Source: Lagopus muta (Eukaryota; Chordata; Aves; Galliformes; Phasianidae). Taken from it: a stretch of DNA of 64,000 nucleotides. The stretch is from positions 76,394,134-76,458,133 of the forward strand of contig NC_064435.1 of NCBI RefSeq assembly GCF_023343835.1, read 5' to 3'. This document shows, one piece after another, positions 36,711 through 50,441 of the stretch. Below the pieces are notes generated by a model that saw nothing but the letters and a program-made list of their open reading frames with translations, searched no databases and was not told the origin of the DNA. The translations under genes were made by a program, and so were the position numbers. The stretch's first letter is position 1. The number at the start of each line of letters is the position of its first letter.

Positions 36711-39700
36711 GTAAGTTTTTGAATGTCTTTCTTCATTATGAGTAGAGCTTAGCTCAGAGATACATCAGTTTTACTGGCAGAAAAAAAGTTCTTTCAGAGT
36801 TCAAAGAAATTGTGATTGAACCTGTATGCTATTATGATCCTGAATGCATGCCACTTTGGAAGCAAAAAAACATGAGTATTACTTTACATCTTTTAGAATT
36901 GCCCCCATTTGCATGAAATTTATGGATAGAAAAAAAAACACCTGCCAGTTTCATCAGTATTTTCCTCTGAGATGGTCCTTAACTCCAAAAGAAGGTTTAT
37001 TAATGTTTATTTCAATCCAAGAAACTTCAATTCATTTGCAGACAGAGATCTGAAGGGTTTAAATACTCTCCAGGCTCCCTGCCAGCAGATAACTGTAGGT
37101 AGAAAAGGTAGATTGAATCAAAAAGTAAACAACGTTTTAACCCACTGAGAGAGATGCTTGGAGCTTGATAATAAAGACAGAAGGATTATATCCTGCCTTT
37201 TCTTCAGGGATGAAGTAGTGCACAGCTTCCTGTTGATTAATATTCTAAATCTTTTGCTTTTATGTTTGGTCTTGCCACAGACTTTGCTAGTTCTTTCAAG
37301 TGGGAAGTTCAATTCCCAGCAAGTGGGTAAAGTTTGGATTTTATATTGACGAAGAAAATTTGAAATTATCTGTTTAAACAAAAATGCAGAATTTTTGATC
37401 TTTGACTGGTGAGCAAATTTAGAGTCACCTCCTACAGCATACGTTTAAATTCTCTGGTATATGCCATGCTCAGAGAAAGGATGTTAAAGAGCCCTTGCTG
37501 ATGATCAATGAAAATATCTCAGCGAGGCAATGATGGTATTTGATTTTCACTGAAAACTTTTCTTCCGATCCAAGCAGAAATCATTTCAAAACTCTAGTTC
37601 ACAGAAAATTTCAATAGGATTAAAATTACCTTAGTAAACTAAAAAATTACAGTATGCTACACCTTCATGATGATTTCTAAGGAAACAGTCACATTTAAAT
37701 AATGATCTTATATTGAAGTTATTATATTTGTTCTGGAACGGTCACTTGTAGAAATTTAAATATTCAATCAATAACTTTGTTAATTTGCCAATAGGTATAA
37801 AAGTGAGTGTTAGTTATAACAGTAATTTGTAATCCATCCAAATATGTTAGATTTTAGTTTCCAAACTATTTCACATGCTTTCTCACTGTTCTGTGTTGTG
37901 ATGTCATTCTGCTGCACACAGAAGATGGTACTCATTACTATGATTGAACACGTTCATTTATATGTAGTGTCATTATTCTTTGTCCAACCTACTTGTGGGC
38001 TCAGGATCTGGTGAAATATGCAGTGTGATTTACGGCTGCCTTTTTTTTATACTGTAATCTGCCTTTCTGGATTTCCCTGGAGGGCTGCCTTTCAGAGCAC
38101 AATTCTCCTGACACTCAACACAGAATCAAGAACAGCACCAAATAACATTATGATTTCAAATTATAAATGCCATACAATTTCATTTGCAGTTTATCAAAAA
38201 TACAAACAGTAGAAAAATAAAACTTTCAAAAAATAATCAAAATGCTCTGACCCCCCTTCCCCTCCTCTTTATCTAGTGAGAATGTATCAACCTGTAGCCC
38301 AATATGGAATATGAATTTACCTCAGAGTATTACAGTGTTCATTTCTGAATTGTTTGAGATTCTAGATTTATCCATACATTAAACACATGTATGTTATCAA
38401 CATTTCAGTTGATGTTGTATTGATAATATCAAACAAACAAAATTAAATCTATTTTATTTCTCTCCTGGAATGAAAAAAAGCTAGCTTTTTTTTTTTTTTT
38501 AAACACAAATTACACAAAGTATCTTTTAATGAAATAATTCTTAATGACAACATTTTCTATTTCAATCTCATCAATAGGTTTGATCAATGAAAATAAAATC
38601 AAGTGCAAAATAAACATACTTGTGTGAATGTGCTATTGTACTTTCACTGTCTTCTATTCAAAGGTGAGCTTTCCAGGGATGAATAACAGTATTTCAAAAA
38701 TAAAACACGGAAAGCAAACTTATTTTGTCCAGTAACAATGCATTTATTTTTTGATCATTTCAAGCAATGTGTATTGCAGGTGTAAATTTGTGTGGGCTGA
38801 GTTTTACTTGAAATGCAAATAGCTTGCTGACAAACGTGCAACTTTTCACTTGTGATTATTCAGAATGTGAAAATTCTCATTCTATGGAAATTCTTCTGTC
38901 AGGAAACTGCTCATATAAAATAGGAAAGGTTATTTTGTGTTATTGTGTTATTTTGTGTCTTGGGAAAACAAATAAAGAAAAACTTTTATATTTGATTCTT
39001 ATGAACATAGGAAGGAATATTTTTTTAAACCATGTGAGTATCTGTAAGGTAATAGATAATTGTTGAACAAATGGTGCTGAAGGAAGAAATACATTATTTG
39101 TATCTACATTTATTTTCTTATAAATATTAAAAGATGAGCAGAAGTTAGGAGTGTTGATCTCACAATATTTCCTTTACAAAATTAGGAAATTGTGTATTAA
39201 AATGTTAATTACTTTCTAAGTCTGCAGTACCTACCTATCGGTAAAGGCAAACATTGGTCAGATGCTGAGGGAACTGCCAGTTCTGTAGAATGCTGTCAGC
39301 ACCTTTTCCTCTTCCTGATCAATATTGGAACCACGTCATTAGTTGGGAACAAATATGCAAGCTGATGGAACTACTGAGGAAATATCAATTTTGGAAGCAG
39401 TGCTCCACATCTTACATTTGACATTTCTTCTTTTCTCCTTCATAATCTTTGCAGCCTGATTTTAGAAAATAAGGCAAGAAATCAGATTAAACATTATTCT
39501 TATTTCATATTTATCCACTTAATCAGAATGCTTCCCCTTATAGCTATGAAGTATGACCTACCCGAGGTAGGTAAGTAAAATGCAATGCAGACATGCTGTA
39601 TATATAGAGAAAAAATAATTTTTCTGCAAAGTCAAATATAATCATATTTCCAATTCTCAAAAATGAAAGGCACGGGCCATAAATTATTAGATTTGTATGT

Positions 39701-42700
39701 TATAGCATTTCATTGAAGTAATATTTGTAATATAAACTACCACACTGGGTAAAGTAATTCGAGTTGTCATTGCTGGAAATTTTGGAGCCATTTATTTAAA
39801 GGAAAGGCTGCAGTATTGGTATCTATATCTGAGTTTCTAGTCTAACCAATGTCATGGGTGGTAACTTCTGAATCTTTTGCTTTCCTCCTCTCTGATCATA
39901 ATATAGTAATGTTAATAATGAGATAGTTTCATGACAAAAGCCAACAGTGTTTGTATGCTTGAACACAACAGTGAATGTCTGGGAATGTTTTGCTGAGAGA
40001 TTTCTGGAGGAGTTATGTTTATTTTGTATCAGTGGAATACGAGTGTAGGAACTGTAAGCAGTCTTCACACTGAATCACTTAAGATCCTATGCCACTACCT
40101 TTTACAAATGAAAGAGCCCCACCATGGGCTGCCTATTTTAAAGTAAAGGTAGTTAGAAATGATGGGTACTTGTGGAGAGTAATGAAGGTGCATGCCTAAA
40201 AACCATTCTGTAATCAAGGGGAAAACAGTACATCAAAACGTCAGCATGTGCCTGTATAGAGTAACAAGCTTTTGTATTTGCAAGTATATTTCTACTTGCA
40301 CTTTAAATAAAATTGTTTATGAGCTTTACTGTTGCTCAGAAGCTTTTCTTTGTGATGCAGGTATTTTGATATGAATAAGGCAAAGTCTGACTGTTCCTGT
40401 AAGTTGTACAGTGCCCGTTTCTAGTCCCCTCAATTGATTTTAGATCATATGGGATAAATAAAAATTGACTTACTGTCTTCTTCTCTTTTTGCTGGAGAAA
40501 ACCATAATTTTGAAGATTTTTTCTGAAACTGTCCCTCTCTATGATGATTCTTAATGCTATTGTAGATATTTTGAATCCAGCTTTCCTGTCCAAAAAGAGA
40601 GGGGATTGCAAACTCATAAATAGCAGGCAGTATAAATTTATGTATGCATCACAATGTCTGGAGTAGCACACACAGCAGAACAGCAGGGACATCTTTTGCC
40701 CATGAGTGATTCTTGTCAGGTGCTGTGGGAAGATGTGGACAGGTAAAAGATATATCTAGGCATTTCCATTGGGCAGCGCTGGCAGCATACCAAGAACTCA
40801 CAGCCAGCCAAAGGGGCGGGTTGTCTTTTCAACCTTCTTTTCCTCCTTCAAGTTTTATACCAAATAGGAGTCAAAGATGATGCTGGTTGAAGGACTGAGT
40901 TCTAGCAACCAGCAGCATTGAAGACTGTATGCTGTAATACTTCAATTTCCACTGTATATGTCCATTTTGCTTGTGTCTTGAATCTTATTTCAGTATTCTT
41001 TAAGTACAAAATGAGAGACATAATGCTCCCTTCTCCTTAGAACAACAAAAAAAAAAAAAAAAAAAAAAAAGTAAAAAAAAAAAAAGTAATGAATTGTATC
41101 TTAGCCTCTTGAGTGGGCTGGATCAAGCCAGTCAGAAGATATCTGAACTGGAACAGGTCAAAGCTCTCCTGCATTCTATCCTATTTTCAAAGAATTGCAC
41201 TACCTTACAGACAAATGCCCTGAAGAGAAGGCATAGCTAGAATTGTAGTTACAACAATCCTTGGATGGCATAATGTTCACAGAAAAATGGGAAAAAAGTT
41301 TTGATTTGCACTTTAATGTAGGTTTATTTATAATTTATAAGCAGAAGAAACATCCTGTTTAAAGCTTGGAGTCCAACTCTGGAAGTTATGTGGTTTTTGG
41401 GCAGAGGCTAAGAGGTGTCCTATATTTTGTTATCTCTGGAGCCTTTTAGGCTTTATGGGAAAGGGAAGTGTCACACTTAATGCAATTTAATTTCTTTTTA
41501 TCTTAGTTGATGTTTATGGAATATAATTCATAAACATCTACAGATTTGTGTAATTATAGTCAGTCTTTCAAAACACAGTCCTTAGCCTTTCACTTTCATG
41601 AGCACTAAAATTCAATCAAAACTACTTTTAAAGCAAGTAAAAGCTATAATGGCAAATCTATTAAAACATGTTTAATCATTAACTTCTTTGATTTAACATC
41701 TGTCTAAAGCATAACATCAAAATCTGAATAATTTATCATGTAATTGCATAAAAGCTCAAGTAATGCAAGGCATTAATTAAAAATTTATATGAAATTCAGA
41801 AGAAGAAAGCTTAGGAGGAACTATTTGATTACCCACTCAGTATGTCGACTGTAGTTACTTTGAAACAGTAATCTGCTGTATTACAAATCATAAATTCATA
41901 ACTATGAAAAATACCTTAGGATTCTCTGATGATTTTCTGGAAAGTATTAGCCATAGATTACTTCAGTCTATAGTGAGATGTATAGATATGCCAGTTCCTC
42001 AAGGAATCATTCATCTTTCACTCTCACAAGCTATAATCTTCACTCTGTATGCAAACTGCTGTGTAAACATGATAACAGGGCTTTCAGAACTTTCTGAACT
42101 TTGCTTCACAAACAGATTTTAGGTTTTCTTCTTAGTCTCACCTTGTCAGTCGTAGACAAATACCATAGCCAAAAAAGCCCCCACAACTCTGATGTTCAAT
42201 ACAATATAGGGAAGAATAATGAACAGCTATTACATCTCACCAAATAATCTTTATGCAAACTAGAGAAGTTTTAAATTCAGGTTTGTTCTTTTATAGTCCA
42301 CTAATAGTATTTGAAAGAGGAAGTATTTAAAAACTGCCACTTGTGCCAAACTGCCTTTAGAAATGAAAAAAAAAAACCAAAAAAATTGGCTCTGAAAGCA
42401 AAGGACCCAGATGGATACAAAAATAAGCACAGATTTTAATCTAAACAGGCTTGTCTGTCACAAAATCCAAGCCTGATTTACAAAGTTCTCTCTTTAACAC
42501 TCTCACCATAGCCGATCTGTATGAATCATTCACCAAGATATCTGTATGTAAATGAGTACTTAAAAAACTTGGCCCTAAGTTTTGCATGTACTTAAAGAAA
42601 TGTAAAGAACATGCCACTCTAGTCTGGGATACTTTCTGAACAAACATTTAGAAAATTATGGTCTTCCTTCTTATAAACACTATAGTTATTACCTAGACGT

Positions 42701-42749
42701 GAACTAGTAGCTTTCCTGAAATCCGGAAATCCTGAGAGAAAATTTATGA
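36711..42749. other. No gene recognised
   Basis: This long AT-rich stretch has no CR1, mariner or LTR sequence that I recognise. A24-GT-A13 lies at 41047-41085 and a T run at about 38486-38500. Frames at 40336-40692 (minus, 118 residues) and 41904-42122 (plus) have no domain and are probably chance. Confidence 0.55.
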
Positions 42750-42896
42750 CCTCTCCTCTCCTCTCCTCTCCTCTCCTCTCCTCTCCTCTCCTCTCCTCTC
42801 CTCTCCTCTCCTCTCCTCTCCTCTCCTCTCCTCTCCTCTCCTCTCCTCTCCTCTCCTCTCCTCTCCTCTCCTCTCCTCTCCTCTCCTCTCCCTCTC
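42750..42896 (+). repeat. Pentanucleotide array (CTCTC)n, about 28 units
   Basis: The units are perfect to about 42890, after which the repeat degrades into CCTCTCTTCTCCCCC. It is pyrimidine-only on the plus strand, like the array at 21.1 kb but with a different unit. The Ser-Pro-Leu-Leu frame across it (42746-42934) is not a protein. Confidence 0.96.
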
Positions 42897-45800
42897 TTCT
42901 CCCCCTTTTTAATAAAATGAATTCTTTCTTCTGATTCTGCCTATTGCCACTTAAGTCTTTTCCTCCTACTCAGAGGATGAAATGTATTTCATCTGCTTTA
43001 GGAGTGTTTTATTGTCACTCCATCTCCTTGGGAGAAGGAAATTAATGTTCCCAGTGTTCTCAACTTGACATTGCTAGAGAAAAAAATGATCAGAACTATC
43101 TCAAACAAAACGTAAAATAAAAGATGCACTTAAGAAAAATAATATGGAGTTGACATGGTACTAACAATCAAGGACATTAATGATATTTTGGATAGCTCAC
43201 AAGAGACACAAGAAGATCAACTGGCAGCACTCTGAAAATGCTCTTGGAAATATTTACATTTATAAAATCAATATATTTAAAAACTAGAGTCCCATGTTGC
43301 AGATAAGTGACCGTAATTTAGAAGATACTTTGCAACTTTCAAAATGCAGAGAGAACTCTCCCTTAGTAGTAGGTTTTATAAATAGACAATTTTCTTTCTC
43401 AAAGTGGAATATTTGTAAGATCCAAACTCAGATCTTACATTACAAATTGAAAATGTTTAAGATGCTTAAAAGTCCACTTAACCTGATTGAAAGTTATTTT
43501 CCGCGCTTTTTGATTCTTGTTTTTTTCCCTTCCCCTTCTCTTTCCCTTTCTCTTTTTCCTTCCTTTCCCTCCTTTTCTTTTATCCTCTCTTTAAGTTTAA
43601 AGCCATTTCCCTTATCCTGTCATTATCAGACCATGTAAAAGGTTGGTCTGCCTCCCTCCTCTCACCAAACAATCACTAAAAAAGGAACGATATAATACCA
43701 TTTGAGACACCTTTCCTATGGTCTGTTTCTAGAATTTCAGGGGAGTTCGCATTAAATACATCAAAGAATATATGGTTAATTGTAAATAATAATAATAAAA
43801 AAATTGTCATAGCATCTTTAGCATAGTCATGATCCACTGTGTAAATGACAGTTATACACTTTCCAATTGCCTGTCCTCTAATTTTGCATAGTATTTGTCT
43901 AACTTCAGCCTTTGTCTATCGCTGTGCCTTTGTTAGAAAAAAAAAGTAAAAAAAAAAGTTCCATATACTTAGATAGGAGAATATAAGCAAAGAGACAAAG
44001 CATTCTTCAGTTTTATCTTTAGTAAGCTTCATGTATTTATCCCTTCATAAGATATTCTTGAGTCTTTTTTATCAACTCTGTTAGACATTTTTCTAGGACT
44101 TTCTTTAAAAAGCCACATAAATGAACACACTGTGTCCTACAAGTGCTATTTGAAATATAAGATTTCTTTTTTTCTCTTTTTCTTTAAAGTTTTCTTTATC
44201 AACTTTCTTTGGCAGAAAGTCTGTGGAGAATGAAAAATTACAAAATGTTAATGAAGCCTAATATTATACTTTTTATATGCCTGAAGCTCATATAGGCAGT
44301 ACATTCTAATTTATTGTTTGTCTGTATGACAACCTCAGGTTTTGATAAATAAATTAGAGTTGGAAGGCTCAATTTTGTCCTCAGGTTTTCCATGCATACT
44401 TCACATGCTGCTGCTCAATCTCATTGTAGAATCTCTATTTTTCACTCTAATTTCAAAATCCTGTCTTCTGGAGATATTCTGAGGATAAATCTGTAAAATA
44501 ATTGGTTGATAATTTTAGGATATCAACGGGACTACTCACAAGTTAAAAATTAGTAGGTACCTAGACTGGTTGCTGAATTAGAGCTTAGATCTCCACAGGT
44601 AAAATTTTTGCATGCTGATTCACTGAAGGAGCCAGATAAGAATTCTGGTGCTCAGAGTGGAGACATTAACCATCTTATTCAGATGGCAAGTAAAATGTTA
44701 TATACTGTGTTTGTAAGCTCAGTTCCACCTCTCAAAGAATCCCAGCCAGTATTCAGAGAAATTAAGAAAAAATTTAAATCGTAAAGACATTAGATATCTG
44801 CAACATGAAAAGATTATGATCAAGTAGCTATAAACAAACAAATGAGTAAACCAAGTTTTATCGGCACAGCTAAGAAAACTACTGAGAAATGAAGGACTTG
44901 TGGGGGAGGGGACTATGATTTGTGCAGAAGAGAAGATTATACTGCAAGAATGAAAAAAAGTGTGAGAAACTAGGTTGCTTCCTTGAATGCAGTTTTGAAT
45001 TCCTTCTCGGTTTCTAGATTGCCTTCTTGAATATCTCAAGTTGTTAATTCCTTCCTATAATTTGATTAAAAAAAAATATAGAATTCTTCAACAAGACCAT
45101 GCACCAGATAGAAAGCTGATACAGCTACCTGTCTGAAAAGGCCATCAGCTTAGTCTATAAGAAAAAGAAACAAAAATAACGTAAAGCAGGATGAGTCTTA
45201 CTTGTTTTAGAGTAGCAGTGTTGAAGAAAGATAGTTACTTGGATACATAATACTATTCTTTTGTTTTAATACTACTCGTTAATTACATGTCAAAACAATA
45301 TTCAAATATATACAGTGCAAGAACTTTGAAATTTTACTTGTATATTTTTACTTCAAATGTTTTTAAGCATAATCATTTTACATTATGAGGATTTTCTTCT
45401 TTAGACTGCTTGATATGCAGGATTGACATTTTATTTTTAGCCAAGTAGATTTAAGTCAGATGTCTCAGAATTTCCCATGAAAAGTCAATTTTGGGTGAAA
45501 AAAAGATTGGCATAATTTATTTTTATGTTTGTAGTATTCTTGTGGACCTCAGAACTTAAAATTCTGCCACTGTTTTGAAAAGACTTTAACTGGACCAGTT
45601 ATTGATTTGGTAGCTTCATGTCCAGGAGTGTCAGTAATCTTACAACACAGGCTGCTCAATACTGAGCTTCTACATCTGTTCACTCAGACAAAGCACTGGC
45701 ATCATAAAAATGTGAGAGAGATCAGGGGAATGATGCCTTTAAAGATTTCTCAGGTTCAGTCATAGTCACTTAATGACAAAGGTCTGAGTGGTTAGAAAAT

Positions 45801-47089
45801 TGTGTCCAGTTTTAACAGTCAGGACAGAGCCAATCCAGAATGAATTGTTTTGACCTATTTCCTTAGGTAGCACTGAAGAATATCAGCAGATTCTTGTAAA
45901 ATATTACAATTGCAATGGAACATTCTTTTCAAACAGCGAACTTGACTTTGGAAATTTTTTAGTTGGGCAGTACAGCTAAGAAACCTACACCAGAATTACA
46001 GACGGTTTAGCATTGCCTCAAGCTTATTAAAGCATCATCTCATCCACAAAGATGTGCAGCCTTGTGAAATAGCCTATTCTGGAAGGTGAACCACGAGCAA
46101 AAGTACAATCTGCCTCATATGAAAGGTTAAAAAAGTAATCTCTCTCAATTGATTTCACTGAGACAATGAAATTAGGGACAGTACAGAAAATTACTCTCGT
46201 GAAAGAATCAATTGATCTCATTTATACTGGACCTATTGTACAGATAGCCCAAACTTTGAGCAAATGAAGAACTAATTAGAGGATTTAAACAGTCAGTGTA
46301 CAGACCAGCAGTTGAAAATTTCCACTACAGATTTCAGGCAGTTCTGTAGCTCAGCTAGTCTCAAAGAGAAATTTATTTTCAGGCCATTACTGTGTGAACC
46401 AGCATCTAAAATTGGGAACCAGTCAAAACAGTAAAGTTAAACTGTCTGATTAATGCAAATTTTCTGAAGCCTTGTTAATATTGACTTTATAAGTAAAACA
46501 ACTGAGAACAAAACTTGCATCCTTTGGGTAAAAGTCTTCGCCAGTGAGTGAGTAAACTCTTCCCCCAAAAAGCCTATTATAGGTCTCCCACGAGATTTGG
46601 GACTGGTCCCTCAGAATTACCTTTCCCTTCACTTTGGAGGCCTGTTGCCATGTTCAGAATTAATGTACTGTTCTTTCCACTACACCCATATTTTGTAGAT
46701 TTGCTTTAAAAAACTTACTCTCTGGACTACTTGCCTTTACTACTCTGGTTGCTTCCAGTTTATTAAATGTTAATGAGAAATTACCCTCTCCCTCTCCTTT
46801 TCTTCTTCCCTCTGTTTTTTACCCTCAACATCTAAGTTTACTGGTTTTGTTTTTGGAGGCTTTTAGGGTATGAGCCCCTCCAACCCTAAGAGTTAGAACG
46901 TATATACACCTCTGTAAACATGCATCATTTTCCCCTCATACTAGATTTTGTCAGGTGATCTTTATTAGTTAAACACACAGATATATGGAAAAAAATAATT
47001 GAACTATTCTCATTTTGAAAATTCATTTTTCTAAAAATGAGAAAAACATGAAAGAACAAAATTAGGAAACCAAAGCAAAGAAAGGATAT
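42897..47089. other. No gene recognised
   Basis: This is AT-rich DNA with a degenerate pyrimidine tract at about 43518-43592 and another near 46785-46820. Frames at 43294-43638 and 44719-45039 reflect these tracts or chance. Confidence 0.55.
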
Positions 47090-47111
47090 CCCCCCCCCCC
47101 CCCCCCCCCCC
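47090..47111 (+). repeat. Homopolymer run of 22 C
   Basis: This is an uninterrupted C run; the minus strand is G22. The exact length is prone to sequencing and assembly error. Confidence 0.9.
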
Positions 47112-48654
47112 AATACTTTTTGATGATTTTCTAAACATTGCAGTACAAAATGAAACATATTCAAAAGGTGTCTGCAGAAAGTTCCAAATGCGTTCAGTTT
47201 CTATGCACATCCAAAAAAATCAACTGTCTAAATCTCTTAAAAATAGAATAATCATCTGCTTGTTGCTTTACATTAGCTGCTGAACTCTTTTCTGTTCCTT
47301 TATTATGGAAGCACAATAGTTTCTTTGGTACTTGACCTCCCAGCTGCCATTTCTCTTCTTTTCTCCTTCCCTTCTCTCTGTTCTGCACTTTATCTCAGTC
47401 TCCTAAGACCTCCTCCTTAATTTCTCCATTCTCTCTGGCATTAAAAATAACCTCTGAAGCTTGCTGTGCCAGTCCCTTTCTTACTGCTTCTGCTCTTTCC
47501 TCATTTATTTTCTGTGTAGCTACTTTAGTGTCCTTACTGATATATATATATATTTTTTCCATTCATTGCCACTTAGATATGAACTCTTTTCATTCCACTT
47601 CATTAGACTTTCAAAAGGTCAACATAAAATATTTGAGTGGTATACAGATCTGTTTTTGGTAATTCTAATGAGTCTGCTGCTGTGATATTTAGATACAGAT
47701 TGGTGTACAGTATTACATTAAGCAATGAACTAAATGATTCCCCTTAAATGATTCTTGAAAGATTAACTAATCTCTGCTTGGAAAAGCCTAGGTTACTCCT
47801 TGTGCTTCATTCACATGAAAGATGGGTGATCTAGCTTTGAATTCTCTGTAAGTTGTGCTCTATGTTCAAAACAAAGTAAATTGCCAAAAAGGGTTTGAAG
47901 CAACACTGTTAGACATTGAGTTTCACATTAGTGAAGATTCACTCCTTTTTAAGGAAAAAGTTATTCAATTAGAAATCACTATAGGTCTCTACAAAGAAAA
48001 AATGGAAATTGCCATTAAAATCTCATGATTTCTTGTTAATAAGCCAACCTCTTTCTCTATTCCAGTGTGATGGCAAATCCTAAAAACCATGAAGTATTAG
48101 CTACGTAATATGACTGACATCAGCATAAGCTGGTTAGTACATCAAGAACACATTTTCATCAGGAGGTGGAAGGCATAAGGTTTTTCAAACACAGCTGAAA
48201 CAGAGAATGTTAAAATGTCTTTAAATTACTCCAGTTCCATGCTATTAAATGTTTTACATACATAAACAGGCAGAATAACGCAACTCACTTACTGAATTGA
48301 TAACAACCATAAAACAGCTCCTAATGCATAGGTGAATGTGTGATAGGAGCTAATCCACATTTAACAGTAATTAACAACAATTAATTAAAGGTATACATGA
48401 CTGGATTTAAGAGTCTGATTATTCAGCTACCTGATTTGATGAAATATCTAGGTAATTAGATAGGTAACTGTCCCATTTTCAGTTATGATTAATTATGAGT
48501 GTAAAAATGATATTAAATGCTGATTTAGTTTATCTCATCAGAATGTAGTTTATGTTCCTCATATAACTGTACTTATGTTGTTATAGTTGATTCACTTAGT
48601 TTATAATAACTTATTAAATTCAGCAGTATATGAAAAATGAATCAAATGGTGATT
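47112..48654. other. No gene recognised
   Basis: This is AT-rich DNA with a short TA repeat at about 47540-47552. No element or coding frame is supported. Confidence 0.5.
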
Positions 48655-49260
48655 CAAGTAGAGATCCTGGTGGATGAAGAGCTGGACAAGAGCCAGCAGC
48701 ATGCTGTACTGCATCAAAAGAGGGGTGGCCAGTAGGGAGAAGGAGGTGATTATCACCTTCTACTATGCCCTTGAGAGACTTCATCTGGAGTACTGCAGTG
48801 TGGGTAAGCACAAGAAAGGTGTGTTATTGGAGTCAGTCCAGAGGTGGGTTGCAGCAACTTGTAGGGAAAAAAAAAGTTAAAGGAGCTGGGCTTGACTAGC
48901 TTGGAGAAGAGACTTCACTGAAGCCAGTACTTGAAGGAATCTTATGATCAGGAGAATCAACTTTTTATCCAGCCTGATAGTGAAAAGACAAGTGTGAATA
49001 GCTTTAAACTAAAAGTGGGGAGATTTAAGTTAGATGTTAGGAAGAATTTCTTTACTGAGAGAGTAGTGAGGCACTGGAACAGGTTGCCCAGAGAAACTGT
49101 CAATGCCTCATTTCTGGTGGTATTCATGGCCGGATTGGATGGGACTCTGGGCAATCTGATCTAATGGTTCACAACCCTGACCATGACAATGGGGTTGAAA
49201 TGACTTGATCTTCCAACCCAAGCCATTCTGTGATTCTGAGAATCTACGATTCTATGATTC
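48655..49260 (+). mobile_element. CR1 LINE, 3' fragment (plus strand)
   Basis: Landmarks are GAAGAGCTGGACAAGAGCC, CTGCATCAAAAGAGGGGTGG, 'catctggagtactgc', 'gggagatttaagttagatgttagg', 'gaggcactggaacaggttgccc', and the tail CCATTCTGTGATTCTGAG with further ATTCTATGATTC units. The 3' end is complete and the 5' end truncated. It includes an open piece of ORF2 listed separately. Confidence 0.92.
48931..49164 (+). pseudogene. CR1 ORF2 C-terminal remnant
   Basis: ORF2 of CR1 encodes the endonuclease/reverse transcriptase used for retrotransposition. Only the C-terminal tail beyond the reverse transcriptase remains here, as a 77-codon open stretch. The recognisable core is FFTERVVRHWNRLPRE (about residues 40-55), followed by a degraded form of the usual '..VF.A.LDG.L.NLI' ending. 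No endonuclease or catalytic YADD-type motif is present, and the upstream part of the element is out of frame. The ATG that opens the stretch is incidental. It is a dead fragment and not a host gene. Confidence 0.85.
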
Positions 49261-50441
49261 AGGTGGTTGAAATGCTAATTAAAGTGGTGAGTCCTCTCTC
49301 TGTCTTCCTGGTACTAACACACAACTTAATGGTGTATGCAGTTCCTTTAATTTCAACATGGTCATTCACAGTAGAAAAGCCAAGAGTTGCAAATATTTGC
49401 AAAAACCTGAGACCTAGGTATGGAAACCAAATAAAATTTGTATTCTGACAGCAGAACATTACAGATAGAAAATCAGCTAGCAAGGAAGTACAAGACTTAA
49501 AATTTATATCTACATTTCCTATGCTTAAGCTACTGGAATTCAGCCTTCAAAATAATATACTCTTGCTGCGTTGAGGCTTATGTGGTCAAGAGCAGTATTC
49601 ACTTATGAAAATCTCTGAAAAAATATATGGAAAAATATTTAATGACACCTTCACCTGCTTTATATCTTATACATAGAAAATATTTACTGCTACCATGTTT
49701 TTTGCTTTGTCTTGCATAAGGAAATAAAATTACATCTCCTGAAATGAAAAGCTTAGATTAGGAGAAACTAATACATTTTACAAATGAAGTTGAGGAGCTT
49801 TTTTAAAAAAAGTCTACGTGCTTGCTAACAGTGCCTTCTCCTTAAACACGCCACAAAAGCCATAAATTATATTAATACACGACATTGTCTTTAAATGTTT
49901 TACAGGAATATATTTCATCTTACTGGTGGTTTGCAATCCTGATACAAAGCTACCTTTGTATTACTTATGTTTACAGATTATTATTTTTTTGCATGTATTC
50001 TGGAAGAAAGTCTTTCAGAATTTGTCCTTCATTGGTGATTCAAAGGTACCTGTGTCCTTTTTGTTTATTTTTTTGGAAGAATCCTCTTCATACTTAATAT
50101 TCACATTTTATCTGTTTTGAACAGAGGGAATTGAAGTTTCTGTTTGGTGACTCAAAAATGTATTTGCATAGTTTCCAATATGAATATCCCAATGCAATTC
50201 ATATAAATATTCGGTAGAAGTAACTTAAAAGTCAGTTCTCCACTAAATTCCTAACAGTAACTGTGATTGATAGAGTACAAAGTAAAAAGAAACAAATGAG
50301 AAATGCAAGCAAACTTTGATTAAATATTTGAACAAATATTTGGAAATTATTTTGGCTGCCTTCACCATGTAATTATGTTACTCCTTGAACTCTGCAGCTT
50401 CTCTGTAACAGTGCTTAATTCTACTCATGCTATGCACACAA
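49261..50441. other. No gene recognised
   Basis: This is AT-rich spacer. Short overlapping frames at 49230-49483 and 49885-50120 have no distinguishing features. Confidence 0.5.

Noticed and set aside
42746..42934. Ser-Ser-Pro-Leu-Leu repeat frame
   Set aside because: It is the translation of the (CTCTC)n array.
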